From JAKALX01 sp964508715 (GTDB lineage: Bacteria; Chloroflexota; Dehalococcoidia; Tepidiformales; Tepidiformaceae), in NCBI GenBank assembly GCA_964508715.1, contig CAZDUX010000012.1:34541-98540 (forward strand): a stretch of 64,000 bases of DNA, written 5' to 3'. Below are positions 34,180 to 43,520 of this stretch, piece by piece. Position 1 is the first letter of the stretch; every line of letters begins with the position of its first letter. The position numbers were made by a program, and so were the translations under genes. Under the pieces are notes generated by a model. It did no database searches and was not told the DNA's origin. It saw only the letters and a program-made list of their open reading frames with translations.

Positions 34180-35532
34180 CTACGCGTCAACCCCGTTTCG
34201 CGCGATGACCTCGCTGTAGAACGACGCACTCCTCTTCGGTATCCGCCGCAGGTTCCCGAAGTCCGTGTAGACCATCCCGAACCGCTTGCTGTAGCCAAAC
34301 GCCCACTCGAAATTGTCCATCAGCGACCACTGGTAGTAGGCCCGTACGTCCGCTCCATCCTGGATCGCCCCGTGCAGCCCCGAAAGGAATCCGCGCAGGA
34401 GATCGACGCGTACGTGATCATCGATCTCTCCGTTCTGGTCCGGCTCCGTGTTGTCGCACACCCCGTTCTCCGTGATGTAGATCCGCGGCCGTCCGTACTC
34501 CTTCGTCACCCAGCGAACGTAATCCCCCAGGGCATGCGGTGCTGCCTCATATCCCATTGGTAGCAGCGGAAGCGTTGGCGGAGCATTCCGGAAGCCAACC
34601 CCGCGTGAATCGTCGGGGAGGATCCGCCGGCGCGAGTAGAGGTTCACCCCCAGGAAGTCCGTCGCCTGCGAAATCGTCTCCATATCGCCCGATTCGATTG
34701 GGAATGGCGCTCCCTTCGACGCATAGTAATTCAATACCGATTCCGGGTACCCCTTGCCGTACACCGGCCCGTGGAAGAGCCGCGAATCGAAGTCGCGTGC
34801 CAGTTCGACGGCGCGCGCCGTCTCGGGCGAGTCATCCGCCGGCTCGTAACTCGTGTTCGCATTCGTGATCCCGATCTCCCCCGGTTTACCGGACGCCCGG
34901 AACGCCTGTACGGCCCGCCCATGCGCCAGCATCGCGTGGTGGATCGCAGCGGCCGTCATCTTCATGTCACGGATCCCCGGCGCCATCCCTCCCGACCGGT
35001 AGCCCATCAACGTGAATATGATCGGCTCATTCAGCGTTATCCAGCGCGTCACCCGATCTCCCAGCCGCTCATACAACAGCGCTGCATAGTCCGCGAACCG
35101 GTCGGCAACCTCACGGTTTGCCCAGCCCCCTTTGTCCTGCAGAGCCTGTGGCAGGTCCCAGTGGAAGAGCGTCAGCGCTGGCTGAATCCCCTTCTCCAAC
35201 AGCCCATCGACGAGCCGCTGGTAGAAGTCCATCCCCTTCTCATTCACCGCCCCCTCGCCAAATGGCAGCACGCGCGACCACGAGACCGAGAATCGGTACG
35301 TTTGCAGGCCGAGGCTCGCCATCAGGTCGATGTCGTCGCGATAACGGTGATAGTGGTCGCAGGCCACATCGCCGTTTTCACCGTTCATCACCCGGCCTGG
35401 CTGGTGCGAAAACACGTCCCATATGGAGAGCCCGCGATCGTCTTCGTCGTAGGCACCCTCGATCTGATAGGACGCCGTGGCGGCGCCCCACTGAAACCCC
35501 TCTGGAAACTGGAGAAATGACATGCCCGGCAT
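34180..35532 (-). CDS. Beta-glucosidase, glycoside hydrolase family 1
   Basis: About 450 residues with the GH1 hallmarks: 'FPEGFQWGAATASYQIEGA' at the N-terminus, acid/base Glu in 'WITLNEP' near 165, nucleophile Glu in 'IYITENG' near 353, and 'WSLMDNFEWAFGYSKRFG' near 405 for sugar binding. Hydrolyses beta-glycosidic bonds in the cytoplasm (no signal peptide). Four in-frame starts lie close together: 35571, 35541, 35532 and 35523. GGGGGA is best spaced for 35532, while the conserved homology starts at 35523. Monocistronic by position. Confidence 0.92.
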   Translation of the reverse strand: MPGMSFLQFPEGFQWGAATASYQIEGAYDEDDRGLSIWDVFSHQPGRVMNGENGDVACDHYHRYRDDIDLMASLGLQTYRFSVSWSRVLPFGEGAVNEKGMDFYQRLVDGLLEKGIQPALTLFHWDLPQALQDKGGWANREVADRFADYAALLYERLGDRVTRWITLNEPIIFTLMGYRSGGMAPGIRDMKMTAAAIHHAMLAHGRAVQAFRASGKPGEIGITNANTSYEPADDSPETARAVELARDFDSRLFHGPVYGKGYPESVLNYYASKGAPFPIESGDMETISQATDFLGVNLYSRRRILPDDSRGVGFRNAPPTLPLLPMGYEAAPHALGDYVRWVTKEYGRPRIYITENGVCDNTEPDQNGEIDDHVRVDLLRGFLSGLHGAIQDGADVRAYYQWSLMDNFEWAFGYSKRFGMVYTDFGNLRRIPKRSASFYSEVIARNGVDA

Positions 35533-35663
35533 CTTACTCATCCCCCGCGTCACTTGCGAGACCCCCTGCACCAGCAGGCCCCTTCCGGGAGGACACCCAC
35601 CTGTAAGGGCCAGGCCCGGGTGGCGGACGCAACTCCCCGCTCCCGCGTAACGTCGAGCAGCAT

Positions 35664-35686
35664 CCGGTGCCTCTGTCTCGCACCGG
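35664..35686. other. Inverted repeat between the glycosidase and the lipoprotein
   Basis: CCGGTGC...GCACCGG (7-bp stem, 9-base loop) lies in the roughly 190-base spacer between two minus-strand genes. No T-run follows on either strand; it could be part of the glycosidase leader or a stalled terminator of the upstream lipoprotein gene. Confidence 0.3.
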
Positions 35687-35718
35687 CGGGATTGAAAAAG
35701 CCAGCCCTCAGAGAGCTG

Positions 35719-36903
35719 TCAGTTGAACAGCCCCGCGCATTCCGGCACCTTGTTGGCGATCCTCGAGAGCTCGGTCGTGTCATAGTCCTGGTCGATCTGA
35801 CTGAATGCATCCTCGATATCCGTCGAGGCAGCGTTCAGGTTCGAACCCAGTGCATCGAGCCCGGCCATCAGCTTCGTCGTGTTGCCTGCATCGAGCTTCC
35901 GCGCATCCCGGGCAGAGTCCTTGAACAGCGTCACGACCTGCCCGGCCGCATCCGACATCGCTGCCTGGATCTTGCGCCCATCCTTCACATCTGGCGTCGG
36001 AAGCCGGTCGATTTCTCGCTTGAACTGCTCCGAACGAGACGCCGTGTCGTCCAGGAAGTCCACCATCATCTGTTTCAGCTCGGCCGGATCGTTGACGGTG
36101 TCGAAGTTCAGGCTGTCGCTCAGGTACTCGATATCATCCGTGAAGCTCTGTGTCGCCACACAGACTCCAATGACCCATTTCTCATTGACCGACGAGTTCG
36201 GCTTTACGGTCGTCCGTGCCTTCGGAGTCGGGCTTGGCTTTGCCGCGGTTACCGTCTTTGTTCTTGGGGTTGGAGTCGGCGCCTCGGCCAAATCGTCGGA
36301 GCCGCTGAAAAGCACGTCCGCGCAGTCTGCATCCGCATCAATCCCGTCGATGATCTCCTGTGCGTCGCTCTCTTTGTCAGCGACCTTCTGCAGCGCCGCC
36401 TTGAAGTCCGTCTCCTTGATGTTGTCGAAGATATTCTCGAGGTCCGTCGCGAATGAGTCCGACTTCGTGTCGAGCTTCTCTATCGCCTTCCGCGTGTCGA
36501 GAAGCTTCTTCTTGCTCGTCTCGTCATGCGATTTGAAAACGCCAACAACCTCGTGGCCACTCTTGAGGTCTGGCTCCCCCGCCTTTTCGAGCCCCTTCGA
36601 GAACTCCGCACGAGCATCCTCAATCGCCGAGAATGCGCTCAGGAGCGTTTCCTTCGTACCCTTGGGATCCTTCTTAGGGTCGATGTCGTTGAGCCGCTCT
36701 CCCTGGGTATCGGCAACCTTCCCGTAGGCCGCCGCGAGGTTACAGACGTCGCTCACCCACGCCTCGGCAGGCTGTTTCCTGGCGTCGTTCCCACTACAGG
36801 CAGCGAAGAGCACTGCCGCTGGCAAGGTCGCGGCAAGCACCGCGGGAATGAGACTGGTACGGCGAAATCGCAATGGTCCACTCGTAAGCAAAGTTCTCAC
36901 CAT
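35719..36903 (-). CDS. Secreted lipoprotein with two homologous helical domains
   Basis: 394 residues. Signal peptide with lipobox 'VLFAAC' (Cys36). Two repeats of about 150 residues, 48-198 and 242-393, each open with 'WV-x-x-VC' and close with a Cys three residues before LF ('CADVLF', 'CAGLF'), implying a disulfide in each. They are joined by a Pro/Thr/Lys-rich linker ('PTPTPRTKTV'). The repeats are helical, rich in Asp, Lys and Ala, and give no known family. Likely an extracytoplasmic protein of unknown role. ATG at 36903 without a ribosome binding site. Confidence 0.65.
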   Translation of the reverse strand: MVRTLLTSGPLRFRRTSLIPAVLAATLPAAVLFAACSGNDARKQPAEAWVSDVCNLAAAYGKVADTQGERLNDIDPKKDPKGTKETLLSAFSAIEDARAEFSKGLEKAGEPDLKSGHEVVGVFKSHDETSKKKLLDTRKAIEKLDTKSDSFATDLENIFDNIKETDFKAALQKVADKESDAQEIIDGIDADADCADVLFSGSDDLAEAPTPTPRTKTVTAAKPSPTPKARTTVKPNSSVNEKWVIGVCVATQSFTDDIEYLSDSLNFDTVNDPAELKQMMVDFLDDTASRSEQFKREIDRLPTPDVKDGRKIQAAMSDAAGQVVTLFKDSARDARKLDAGNTTKLMAGLDALGSNLNAASTDIEDAFSQIDQDYDTTELSRIANKVPECAGLFN

Positions 36904-37000
36904 TGTGCAGAGCCAGGCGACGTGGGCAACTTACTTCCCCTTCGCGCCTCTTCCCATCTGCGCCCGTGAAAACCCCGAAAACCCCTGGAGAACGCCCCGG

Positions 37001-37558
37001 TCAGCGGGCCGGTGTCGGTGTTGGCGTTCCATCTGAGAGTGCCTGCGCCGCGTCCATGCCCGCCCGAAACAGGTCGATCTGGGCTTCGAACGTCTTCGGC
37101 AGGAATGCGAGCACCATCGGTGCGCTGTCAATCAGAACCGTCGCCACTGGCGATTCGTCGATCGTCGCGTGCAGGTCCGGCTCTGGAAACGCCACCAGCG
37201 CAATCAGGATGACCTGGCAAAGAATGACTGCCTTCACGAACCCGAACAATCCGCCCGCAAGCCTGTCGGCCGCACCCAGGTTCAGCATCGCCACTGTCTG
37301 CTTGAGCAAGTGCGCCACCACCTGCCCGCCAATGATGACGCCCCCCAGGATCGCAAGGAACGCCACCAGCTTCGCCATCGTCTCGTTCGTGACAATCGGG
37401 CTGAGTTTCCGGTACAGGTCATCGTAGAACACCCCGGCGATCGGTACCGCCAGGATCGCAACGCACAACGAAACCAGCTCCCGAATGAAACCGTTGACGA
37501 ACGCCCGCCACGTCAAGAGCGCGATGACCGCCAGCAGCGCAATGCTCAGCCAGTTCAC
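37001..37558 (-). CDS. CvpA-family membrane protein
   Basis: 185 residues. From the GTG at 37558 it reads VNWLSIALLAVIALLTWRAF, which is the CvpA family start; the open frame continues to a TTG at 37594. Four membrane segments follow ('ELVSLCVAILAVPIAGVFY', 'LVAFLAILGGVIIGGQVV', 'GLFGFVKAVILCQVILIALV'), then a soluble tail ending in TPTPTPAR. CvpA-type proteins are inner-membrane proteins tied to colicin V production and envelope stress; role here unknown. Divergent from the Trm112-like gene. Confidence 0.8.
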   Translation of the reverse strand: MNWLSIALLAVIALLTWRAFVNGFIRELVSLCVAILAVPIAGVFYDDLYRKLSPIVTNETMAKLVAFLAILGGVIIGGQVVAHLLKQTVAMLNLGAADRLAGGLFGFVKAVILCQVILIALVAFPEPDLHATIDESPVATVLIDSAPMVLAFLPKTFEAQIDLFRAGMDAAQALSDGTPTPTPAR

Positions 37559-37633
37559 TGCCCGAACGTTCGCGCACCCGGTGGCAAGGCTCAAGCACGG
37601 GCGTATTGGCCGCTATGCAGTACGATGGAACCC

Positions 37634-37819
37634 ATGCAAGCACAGTTGATGGAGATCCTGGTCTGCCCCATGTGCCACGGCGAACTCACCCTCGAGACGA
37701 CTCGCGAGGAAGGGTCCGAGATCATGGAAGGCACGCTTACCTGCACCAGGTGTGCCGAGCGCTACCCTATTGAAGACGGAATCCCAAATCTCCTCCCACC
37801 GGATCAGCGTGACGCATGA
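37634..37819 (+). CDS. Trm112-family zinc ribbon protein
   Basis: 61 residues: 'MEILVCPMCHGELTL' with Cys pair, then 'LTCTRCAERYPIEDGIPNLLP' with the second pair, exactly the Trm112/UPF0434 fold. In eukaryotes Trm112 activates methyltransferases; in bacteria the partner is not known. Starts at 37625, 37634 or 37649 are in frame; TACGAT sits 7 bases before 37634 and there is no ribosome binding site, so I use 37634. Overlaps the next gene by ATGA. Confidence 0.85.
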   Translation: MQAQLMEILVCPMCHGELTLETTREEGSEIMEGTLTCTRCAERYPIEDGIPNLLPPDQRDA

Positions 37820-38157
37820 ACGACCACGATAACCCTCTCGACCAGGATGCCCCGTGCGACGGCTGCGGTGAGTGCGAAAACGACCACGCCGCCGTCAGCC
37901 CGCATGCCATGCCCCACGATCCCGCCCCTCCTGCACCACGCTTCGAGCGCCCCGAACGGGGGACGGTGGTGCGCGGCGCCGCCCTTGCCGCGCTCTCCTG
38001 TGTCTCCTTCTTTGCCGCCGTCTACACCCTCAACCGCTGGGGGCAAATGGCCGCACCCCTTGGCGGCCTATTCGGCACCATCGGTGCCCTTTCCATGTGG
38101 GCAACCTTTATCCACTTCTCCGGCGGCGAGAAGTTCGACGACCACCCCTGGGTCTAG
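37816..38157 (+). CDS. Hypothetical membrane protein with CxxCxxC motif
   Basis: 113 residues. The N-terminal cytosolic part is Asp/Pro-rich and contains 'CDGCGEC' (Cys14, Cys17, Cys20) plus several His, suggesting metal or iron-sulfur binding. Two hydrophobic segments follow (about 52-72 and 78-100). Translationally coupled to the Trm112-like gene. No family recognised. Its TAG and the stop of the AtuA-type gene on the other strand share a CTAG. Confidence 0.6.
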   Translation: MNDHDNPLDQDAPCDGCGECENDHAAVSPHAMPHDPAPPAPRFERPERGTVVRGAALAALSCVSFFAAVYTLNRWGQMAAPLGGLFGTIGALSMWATFIHFSGGEKFDDHPWV

Positions 38158-39947
38158 CGCCCTTCCGGCCGGTCCATTAGTAGCACCTCGGGAATGTCGG
38201 CCAGCTTGGCCCGCACGTACTCACCGAAGCTCTTCGCCTGAGCGTCCTGCCGGGTTGATGACGCGACTCCCTCGCCGAGCAGCCCAACGACAACGAAATT
38301 GAGCGCCCGGAGGTTCGGCAACTCGTACCGCCGCACCTCCAGCTCCCGCGCCTCCCCCACCAGCTCCTTGAACCGCTCGACCGTCAGGTAGCTCGCCAGC
38401 CACGCGTACGAGTCGTCACTCCGGGCCCATAGCCCGACATTCGCGTTGCCGCCCTTGTCGCCCGACCGCGCCCCGATGATGCTCCCCAGCGGCACACGAG
38501 CGGTTGCCCCCGAAGGAGCCCCTGTACGCGGGGATGCCTCTGCGATCACCTCGGCGCCCGGTTCGGCCCGTGTCGCCGGTGGAATGTGATACTCGCTCCC
38601 GTCGGGAGCCACGACCACCTGGTCGATGGCTGCCGCCTTCACCAGTGCCGGCCAGTACACGCCGTACGAGTCTTCGTTGGTCGGCCCCGACGTCATGTAG
38701 AACCCCGGATAGCTCGCCAGCGCCATCTCGACCACCGCGCTCGAAAACGGCCGGCCCACCTTCTTCGGGTCGTGGTCCTTCACCGTTACGCGCAGCAGCG
38801 CGCTCGCCTGCTCGTTTGATGCAGGGTCCGGGTCATCCGTCCGGATCAGGCGCACCGTCACGTCCTCAAATCGCCCCCGCCCGCCCAGCTTCGCAAGAAG
38901 CGTCTCCTCCGCCAGCTTCGCCTTTTCCTCGATGTCGAGCCCCGTCAGGACGAACGTCATCGTATTCCGGTAGCCACCGAGATAGTTGATACACACCTTG
39001 GTCGTGTCCGGAGCGGGCTCCCCCCTCACCGAATGCACGAGCACCCGATCTGGCCCCTCCTGCTCGAGCCGAATGGTGTCGAACCGGGCCACCACATCCG
39101 GGTTCAGGTACCGCTCACTTCCGATTTCGTACAACAGCTGCGCCGTCACCGTCCCCACCGAGACCAGCCCGCCCGTCCCCTCGTGCTTCGTCACCACGAA
39201 CGACCCGTCTTCGTGCATCTCTGCCAGCGGGAAGCCCGGGTTGTCGAGCCCCGGCACCTCCTGGAAAAACGAGTAGTTCCCGCCGGTCGCCTGTGCCCCG
39301 CACTCGAGGATGTGGCCCGCCACCACCGCCGATGCCAGCCGGTCCCAGTCATCGTGCTTCCAGCCGAAATGCCATGCAGCCGGACCTACCACCAGCGACG
39401 CATCGGTCACCCGCGGGCAAACCACCACGTCCGCGCCCGTGTTCAGTGCCTGCACGATTCCCCATGCTCCCAGGTAGGCGTTTGCCGCCACCGGCTGCAC
39501 GTTCGCCTCCGAGAGCGTCCGTCCCGTGTCGAGATGCCGGAACTCCTCGCCTTCCGCCTGCAGTGCCGGGATTCGGTCGAGGATGTCGTCCCCTTCGATG
39601 TGTGCAATCTTCGCCTGTAACCCCAGCGCGTCCGAAAGTTCGCGCATCTTCGCCGCCAGTGCCCGTGGATTGAGCCCTCCCGCATTCGTGACGACCTTGA
39701 TCCCCTTCTCGAGGCACGTGCCGAGCACCTCCTCCATCTGCCGCAAGAACGTCGTTGCATAGCCGCCGTTCGAGTCCCGCTGCTGTGCCTTCCAGAGAAT
39801 CAAGAGGGTGAGCTCGGCCAGGTAATCTCCCGTCAGGAAGTCGATCGGCCCGCCATTCACCATCTCGCGGGCCGCACTGATGCGGTCCCCATAGAACCCC
39901 GAGCAGTTCGCGATCCGGAGGGCCTGCCCTGGTAGCCGCGTCGTCAT
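38154..39947 (-). CDS. AtuA-type acyclic terpene utilization family protein (DUF1446)
   Basis: 597 residues. The 'RIANCSGFYGDRISAAREMV' start, 'DFLTGDYLAELTLLIL' near 40 and 'IKVVTNAGGLNPRALAAKM' near 88 are hallmarks of the AtuA/DUF1446 family; the C-terminal part 'IIGARSGDKGGNANVG' near 488 is a second conserved block. The family is named for citronellol/geraniol breakdown in Pseudomonas, where AtuA is essential but of unknown reaction. ATG at 39947 overlaps the hydratase stop and has GGAGGGG upstream. Last gene of the carboxylase operon. Confidence 0.88.
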   Translation of the reverse strand: MTTRLPGQALRIANCSGFYGDRISAAREMVNGGPIDFLTGDYLAELTLLILWKAQQRDSNGGYATTFLRQMEEVLGTCLEKGIKVVTNAGGLNPRALAAKMRELSDALGLQAKIAHIEGDDILDRIPALQAEGEEFRHLDTGRTLSEANVQPVAANAYLGAWGIVQALNTGADVVVCPRVTDASLVVGPAAWHFGWKHDDWDRLASAVVAGHILECGAQATGGNYSFFQEVPGLDNPGFPLAEMHEDGSFVVTKHEGTGGLVSVGTVTAQLLYEIGSERYLNPDVVARFDTIRLEQEGPDRVLVHSVRGEPAPDTTKVCINYLGGYRNTMTFVLTGLDIEEKAKLAEETLLAKLGGRGRFEDVTVRLIRTDDPDPASNEQASALLRVTVKDHDPKKVGRPFSSAVVEMALASYPGFYMTSGPTNEDSYGVYWPALVKAAAIDQVVVAPDGSEYHIPPATRAEPGAEVIAEASPRTGAPSGATARVPLGSIIGARSGDKGGNANVGLWARSDDSYAWLASYLTVERFKELVGEARELEVRRYELPNLRALNFVVVGLLGEGVASSTRQDAQAKSFGEYVRAKLADIPEVLLMDRPEGR

Positions 39948-40729
39948 CCGATCCCCTCCGCCCATACTGGCGGCCGCTTCTCGGCGAACGCGGTCATTCC
40001 TTCGCGGGCCTCCTCGCTCGCGAAGTAGCTCGCCGAGAGTGCCGCCATCTCCTCGAACGCCTGTGCCATCGGCATCCCCGGCACGTCCCGCACAAGCCGT
40101 TTCGCCCCGGCGACCGCATTCGGTCCACCCTTCCGAATCATATCTACATAACGGTGAATTGTAGCGTCGAGCCCATCCGCCGGCGCTGACGCGTTGATGA
40201 GTCCGAACGCCACCGCCTCTGCCGCCGTAAATGCCTCCCCGCCAATGAACAGTTCCATCGCTTTGGCGAGCCCCAGCTTTGGCAGCAGCACTACCGAGAT
40301 CACCGCCGGGATGACCCCGATCCGCACTTCACTCAGCGCAAACGTCGTCGTCTCGATGGCGACCGCAATGTCGCACGCCGCCACCAGGCCAAGCCCGCCT
40401 GCCCGCGCTGCACCGTTGATTCGCCCGATCACCGGTTTTGGCGACTCCCACATCGCCATCAGGATCTGTGGCAGCCCGATCGGCCCCGTCTGCCTCGTCC
40501 CCGCGACGTTCGATTCCCGCTGCTCCTTGAGGTCGGCCCCGCTGCAAAACACCGTCCCCGACCCGGTCAGGACGATCACCCGCACCCGCTCATCGGCGAG
40601 CGCGCTCTGCAAATGCCCCCACAGCTCGTTCGTGAGCTGCCGCGAAAGTGCATTACGGTTGTGCGGCGAATCGAGTGTGATCGTCCCAACGCCGTTCGCT
40701 ACCACGAAATGGACGAACTCGCCGCTCAT
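39944..40729 (-). CDS. Enoyl-CoA hydratase (methylglutaconyl/isohexenylglutaconyl-CoA hydratase-like)
   Basis: 261 residues, crotonase fold. 'GTVFCSGADLKEQRESN' near residue 57 is the oxyanion-hole/CoA region typical of LiuC and AtuE-like hydratases, and 'NGAARAGGLGLVAACDIAVA' near 105 the second. 'ALSEVRIGVIPAVIS' near 131 carries one catalytic Glu. It lies between the TIGR03084-like gene and AtuA with 4-base overlaps on both sides. Predicted to hydrate the glutaconyl-CoA product of the carboxylase (inference from context). Confidence 0.88.
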   Translation of the reverse strand: MSGEFVHFVVANGVGTITLDSPHNRNALSRQLTNELWGHLQSALADERVRVIVLTGSGTVFCSGADLKEQRESNVAGTRQTGPIGLPQILMAMWESPKPVIGRINGAARAGGLGLVAACDIAVAIETTTFALSEVRIGVIPAVISVVLLPKLGLAKAMELFIGGEAFTAAEAVAFGLINASAPADGLDATIHRYVDMIRKGGPNAVAGAKRLVRDVPGMPMAQAFEEMAALSASYFASEEAREGMTAFAEKRPPVWAEGIG

Positions 40730-41535
40730 GATGCCCTCTCATGTGCAAACTCACCTGGCTGTCGTCCCGGCCCCGGAGGTCCGGCGAACGCCTGTGCGAT
40801 CTCCATCCACTCCAGGGCATTTGGGCCCTCGACCACCAGCTTTGTGTCCGAAAGATGCCGCCGCTGCGTCACTACCCGGCAGAAGTCCGTCGCCGTCCCG
40901 GTAATCCGGTCGGTCTCACTCGCCTCGCCCAGTTCCCATGTCTCACCGGAGGGAGAGATGAGAGTTACCCGCACTGGCGCCATGTTCGGCTCCATCCCCC
41001 GGTTCTGGTAACTGAACGGCCTCGTTCGTACCCCGAGGAACGCCACGTGACGCAACCGGTCCGTGTCTGGCCGGTCGCCGCTTACCACATCTACCACGTC
41101 GAGCCCGTGCGACCATGTCTCCATCAGCCGCGCCGTGATGAACGACACGCCACTCATTGGCGGCCCATACCAGGGCAGCCGTGCCTTCGGATCCACCCCG
41201 CGTGCAGCCTTGATCAACGATGAACTCGCCGTCCGCCACCACTGCAACAACTCCGCCACCGGCATCGCCCGCCCTTTCGCGAGGTACGTTTCCTCCTGCT
41301 GGCTGCCTTCGGCGAGTACGCGCTTCACCTCCGCCGTAAACGCCTCCGGGTCGCTAATCGCCCGCTCCGCCGCTTCGTCGAAGAACGCAAGGTGTGCCAC
41401 CTGGTCGCGTGCCATCCAGCCCGGAGCGTGACTCGGAACATCCCACTCCTCCGGTGTCATCCTCTCGAGCACCCGCTCCAGCGCCCGCTGTTCGTCCTCC
41501 AGGTCGTTGATGATCTCTTCGAGTTGGTTGCTCAC
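40726..41535 (-). CDS. TIGR03084-like DinB/MDMPI-fold protein
   Basis: 269 residues. Helical DinB-type N-terminal domain with a probable metal site: His48 ('VAHL') and Glu139-x3-His143 ('ETWSHGLD'), the triad of mycothiol-dependent maleylpyruvate isomerase relatives. A C-terminal domain follows from about 185. The family has no proven reaction. It sits inside an acyl-CoA carboxylase/hydratase/AtuA operon with 4-base overlaps on both sides, which suggests a catalytic or thiol-linked step in that pathway, but this is inference. Confidence 0.82.
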   Translation of the reverse strand: MSNQLEEIINDLEDEQRALERVLERMTPEEWDVPSHAPGWMARDQVAHLAFFDEAAERAISDPEAFTAEVKRVLAEGSQQEETYLAKGRAMPVAELLQWWRTASSSLIKAARGVDPKARLPWYGPPMSGVSFITARLMETWSHGLDVVDVVSGDRPDTDRLRHVAFLGVRTRPFSYQNRGMEPNMAPVRVTLISPSGETWELGEASETDRITGTATDFCRVVTQRRHLSDTKLVVEGPNALEWMEIAQAFAGPPGPGRQPGEFAHERAS

Positions 41536-43517
41536 GCCTCGTCTCCCTCGCCTTCAATAACCAGCAGCAGCGCGCCGGCTTCCATCTGTTGCCCCGGGAA
41601 CGCACGCACCTCGCGCACGATGCCGTCCTCGGCCGCCATGATCCGGTGTTCCATCTTCATCGCTTCCAGGATCACCACGACCTGGCCCTTGCTCACCCGG
41701 TCGCCCTCCTTCACGTGGACGGCCACGATCTTCCCGGGCATTGGCGCCGTGTGTCCGCCCGCGACCGCCTCCACCTCCTTCACGGGGAACCGTGGGACCT
41801 CCACGAGATGCACCTCTCCCGATGCTCCCTGGACCCAGGTATCCCGTCCCTCCGTCACCACGCTGGCCGCCTGTCGTCTCCCGTCCATCTCGAACCAGGC
41901 ATGCTCGCCGTTGAGTTCGAGCAGCCGTGCCGAGCCCCGATGCTCCAGCGCCTCGAACGTGAAGCTCCCGTCTCGCCGGGCGAGATAGCACACGGCCACC
42001 TCGCGTTCGCCGAACCGGTAGCGCAACTGTTGCATCTGCGAGGCGTTGTTCCGCCATCCACCCTGGATCGTCGTCAGTATCCGGACCCCCGCCCGGCTCG
42101 CTGCCTGTGAGACCAGCGCCGCGGCGACGAGTGCAGTTCGCAGCGCATCGTCGCCCACCTGCCGCGTTCGTGCGGGCCAGTGCACGTCAATGAAGTGCGT
42201 CGTCGTGTCGCCTTCCAGGAATGGCTCGCTCCGCAACACGTTCACCAGGAAGTCGCGGTTCGTCGTCACACCATGCACCCGCAGGCGCTCGAGTGCGCTC
42301 GCCAGCTTCAGAGCCGCCTCCTCCCGTCTTGGCCCATGGGCGATCACCTTTGCAAGCATCGGATCGAAGTGGATCGAAACCTCCGATCCCGTTTCGACGC
42401 CGGTGTCTATCCGCAGTGCAACCGCCGGGTCAGCTTCGAATCGCACAAGCCGCCCCGTAACCGGCAGGAAATCGTTCGCCGGGTCTTCCGCGTACAGCCG
42501 CGCCTCAATCGCATGCCCGTTGATCTGCAGCTGCTCCTGCGAGAATGAAAGCGGCGCACCCTCCGCCACCCGGATCTGCTCCCGCACCAGGTCGAGCCCC
42601 GTGACCGCCTCGGTTACCGGGTGCTCCACCTGCAGACGTGTGTTCACCTCCAGGAAGTAGAACTGCCCATCACCGGCGAGCATGAACTCCACGGTCCCGG
42701 CGTTGTCGTAGCCGATTGCTCGCCCTGCAGCGACTGCCGCCGCACCCATCTTCGCGCGCAGCTCTGTGTCGACTGCCGGCGATGGTGCCTCCTCGATCAC
42801 CTTCTGGTGCCGCCGCTGTATCGAACATTCCCGCTCAAAGCAATGCACGACGTTGCCGTGGTGATCTCCGAAGATCTGCACCTCCACGTGTCGCGCTGCT
42901 TCCAGGTACCGCTCGAGGAACACCGTGTCATTCCCGAACGCATTCGCGGCCTCACGCCGTGCCCCTGCGATCGCTTCGGGCAACTCCGCTTCACCCCGCA
43001 CGATGCGCATCCCCTTGCCCCCGCCACCCCCGGCCGCCTTCACCAGCAACGGGTACCCGATTTCGTGTGCGCGCCTGGCGATCTGCTCGTCGTCCCCGCC
43101 AAACACCTCGATACCCGGAAGCGTCGGCACATTCGCGTCCAGCATCCGCTTCTTTGCCTCGAGCTTGTCGCCCATCGCCGCGATCGCGTCCGGCCTCGGC
43201 CCAATCCACGCGAGTCCCGCATCAATCACCAGCCGCGCGAATCCCGCGTTCTCGCTCAGGAATCCGTAGCCCGGGTGGATCGCATCGGCCCCTGCGCGTC
43301 GTGCCGCATCGATCACCTTCCCCGCGTCGAGATACGTCTCTCCGCTTGAAGTCCCGCCCAGCGCCACCGCGACGTCCGCCTCGCGCACGAACGGGGCATC
43401 CGCATCCGGATCTGCATACACCGCTATCGTCGAGATCCCCATCTCCCGGCATGTCCGCATGATTCGGCGGGCGATCTCGCCCCGGTTCGCTATCAGCAGC
43501 CTCGTAATTCGCTTCAT
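41532..43517 (-). CDS. Acyl-CoA carboxylase alpha subunit (biotin carboxylase and biotin carrier)
   Basis: 661 residues. Biotin carboxylase domain 1-450: 'LLIANRGEIARRIMRTC', ATP-grasp 'VKAAGGGGGKGMR' near 165, 'FLEVNTRLQVEHPVTE' near 290. C-terminal biotinyl domain with 'EAMKMEH'; Lys621 carries biotin. Same layout as methylcrotonyl-, geranyl- and propionyl-CoA carboxylase alpha subunits. The following AtuA-type protein points to a branched acyl-CoA substrate. Starts 3 bases after the beta subunit stop; ATGA overlap with the next gene. Confidence 0.93.
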   Translation of the reverse strand: MKRITRLLIANRGEIARRIMRTCREMGISTIAVYADPDADAPFVREADVAVALGGTSSGETYLDAGKVIDAARRAGADAIHPGYGFLSENAGFARLVIDAGLAWIGPRPDAIAAMGDKLEAKKRMLDANVPTLPGIEVFGGDDEQIARRAHEIGYPLLVKAAGGGGGKGMRIVRGEAELPEAIAGARREAANAFGNDTVFLERYLEAARHVEVQIFGDHHGNVVHCFERECSIQRRHQKVIEEAPSPAVDTELRAKMGAAAVAAGRAIGYDNAGTVEFMLAGDGQFYFLEVNTRLQVEHPVTEAVTGLDLVREQIRVAEGAPLSFSQEQLQINGHAIEARLYAEDPANDFLPVTGRLVRFEADPAVALRIDTGVETGSEVSIHFDPMLAKVIAHGPRREEAALKLASALERLRVHGVTTNRDFLVNVLRSEPFLEGDTTTHFIDVHWPARTRQVGDDALRTALVAAALVSQAASRAGVRILTTIQGGWRNNASQMQQLRYRFGEREVAVCYLARRDGSFTFEALEHRGSARLLELNGEHAWFEMDGRRQAASVVTEGRDTWVQGASGEVHLVEVPRFPVKEVEAVAGGHTAPMPGKIVAVHVKEGDRVSKGQVVVILEAMKMEHRIMAAEDGIVREVRAFPGQQMEAGALLLVIEGEGDEA

Positions 43518-43520
43518 CGC

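Noticed and set aside
35533..35718. SRP RNA, RNase P RNA or a riboswitch in the glycosidase leader
   Set aside because: GC-rich with one inverted repeat, but none of the conserved core sequences of those RNAs could be found.
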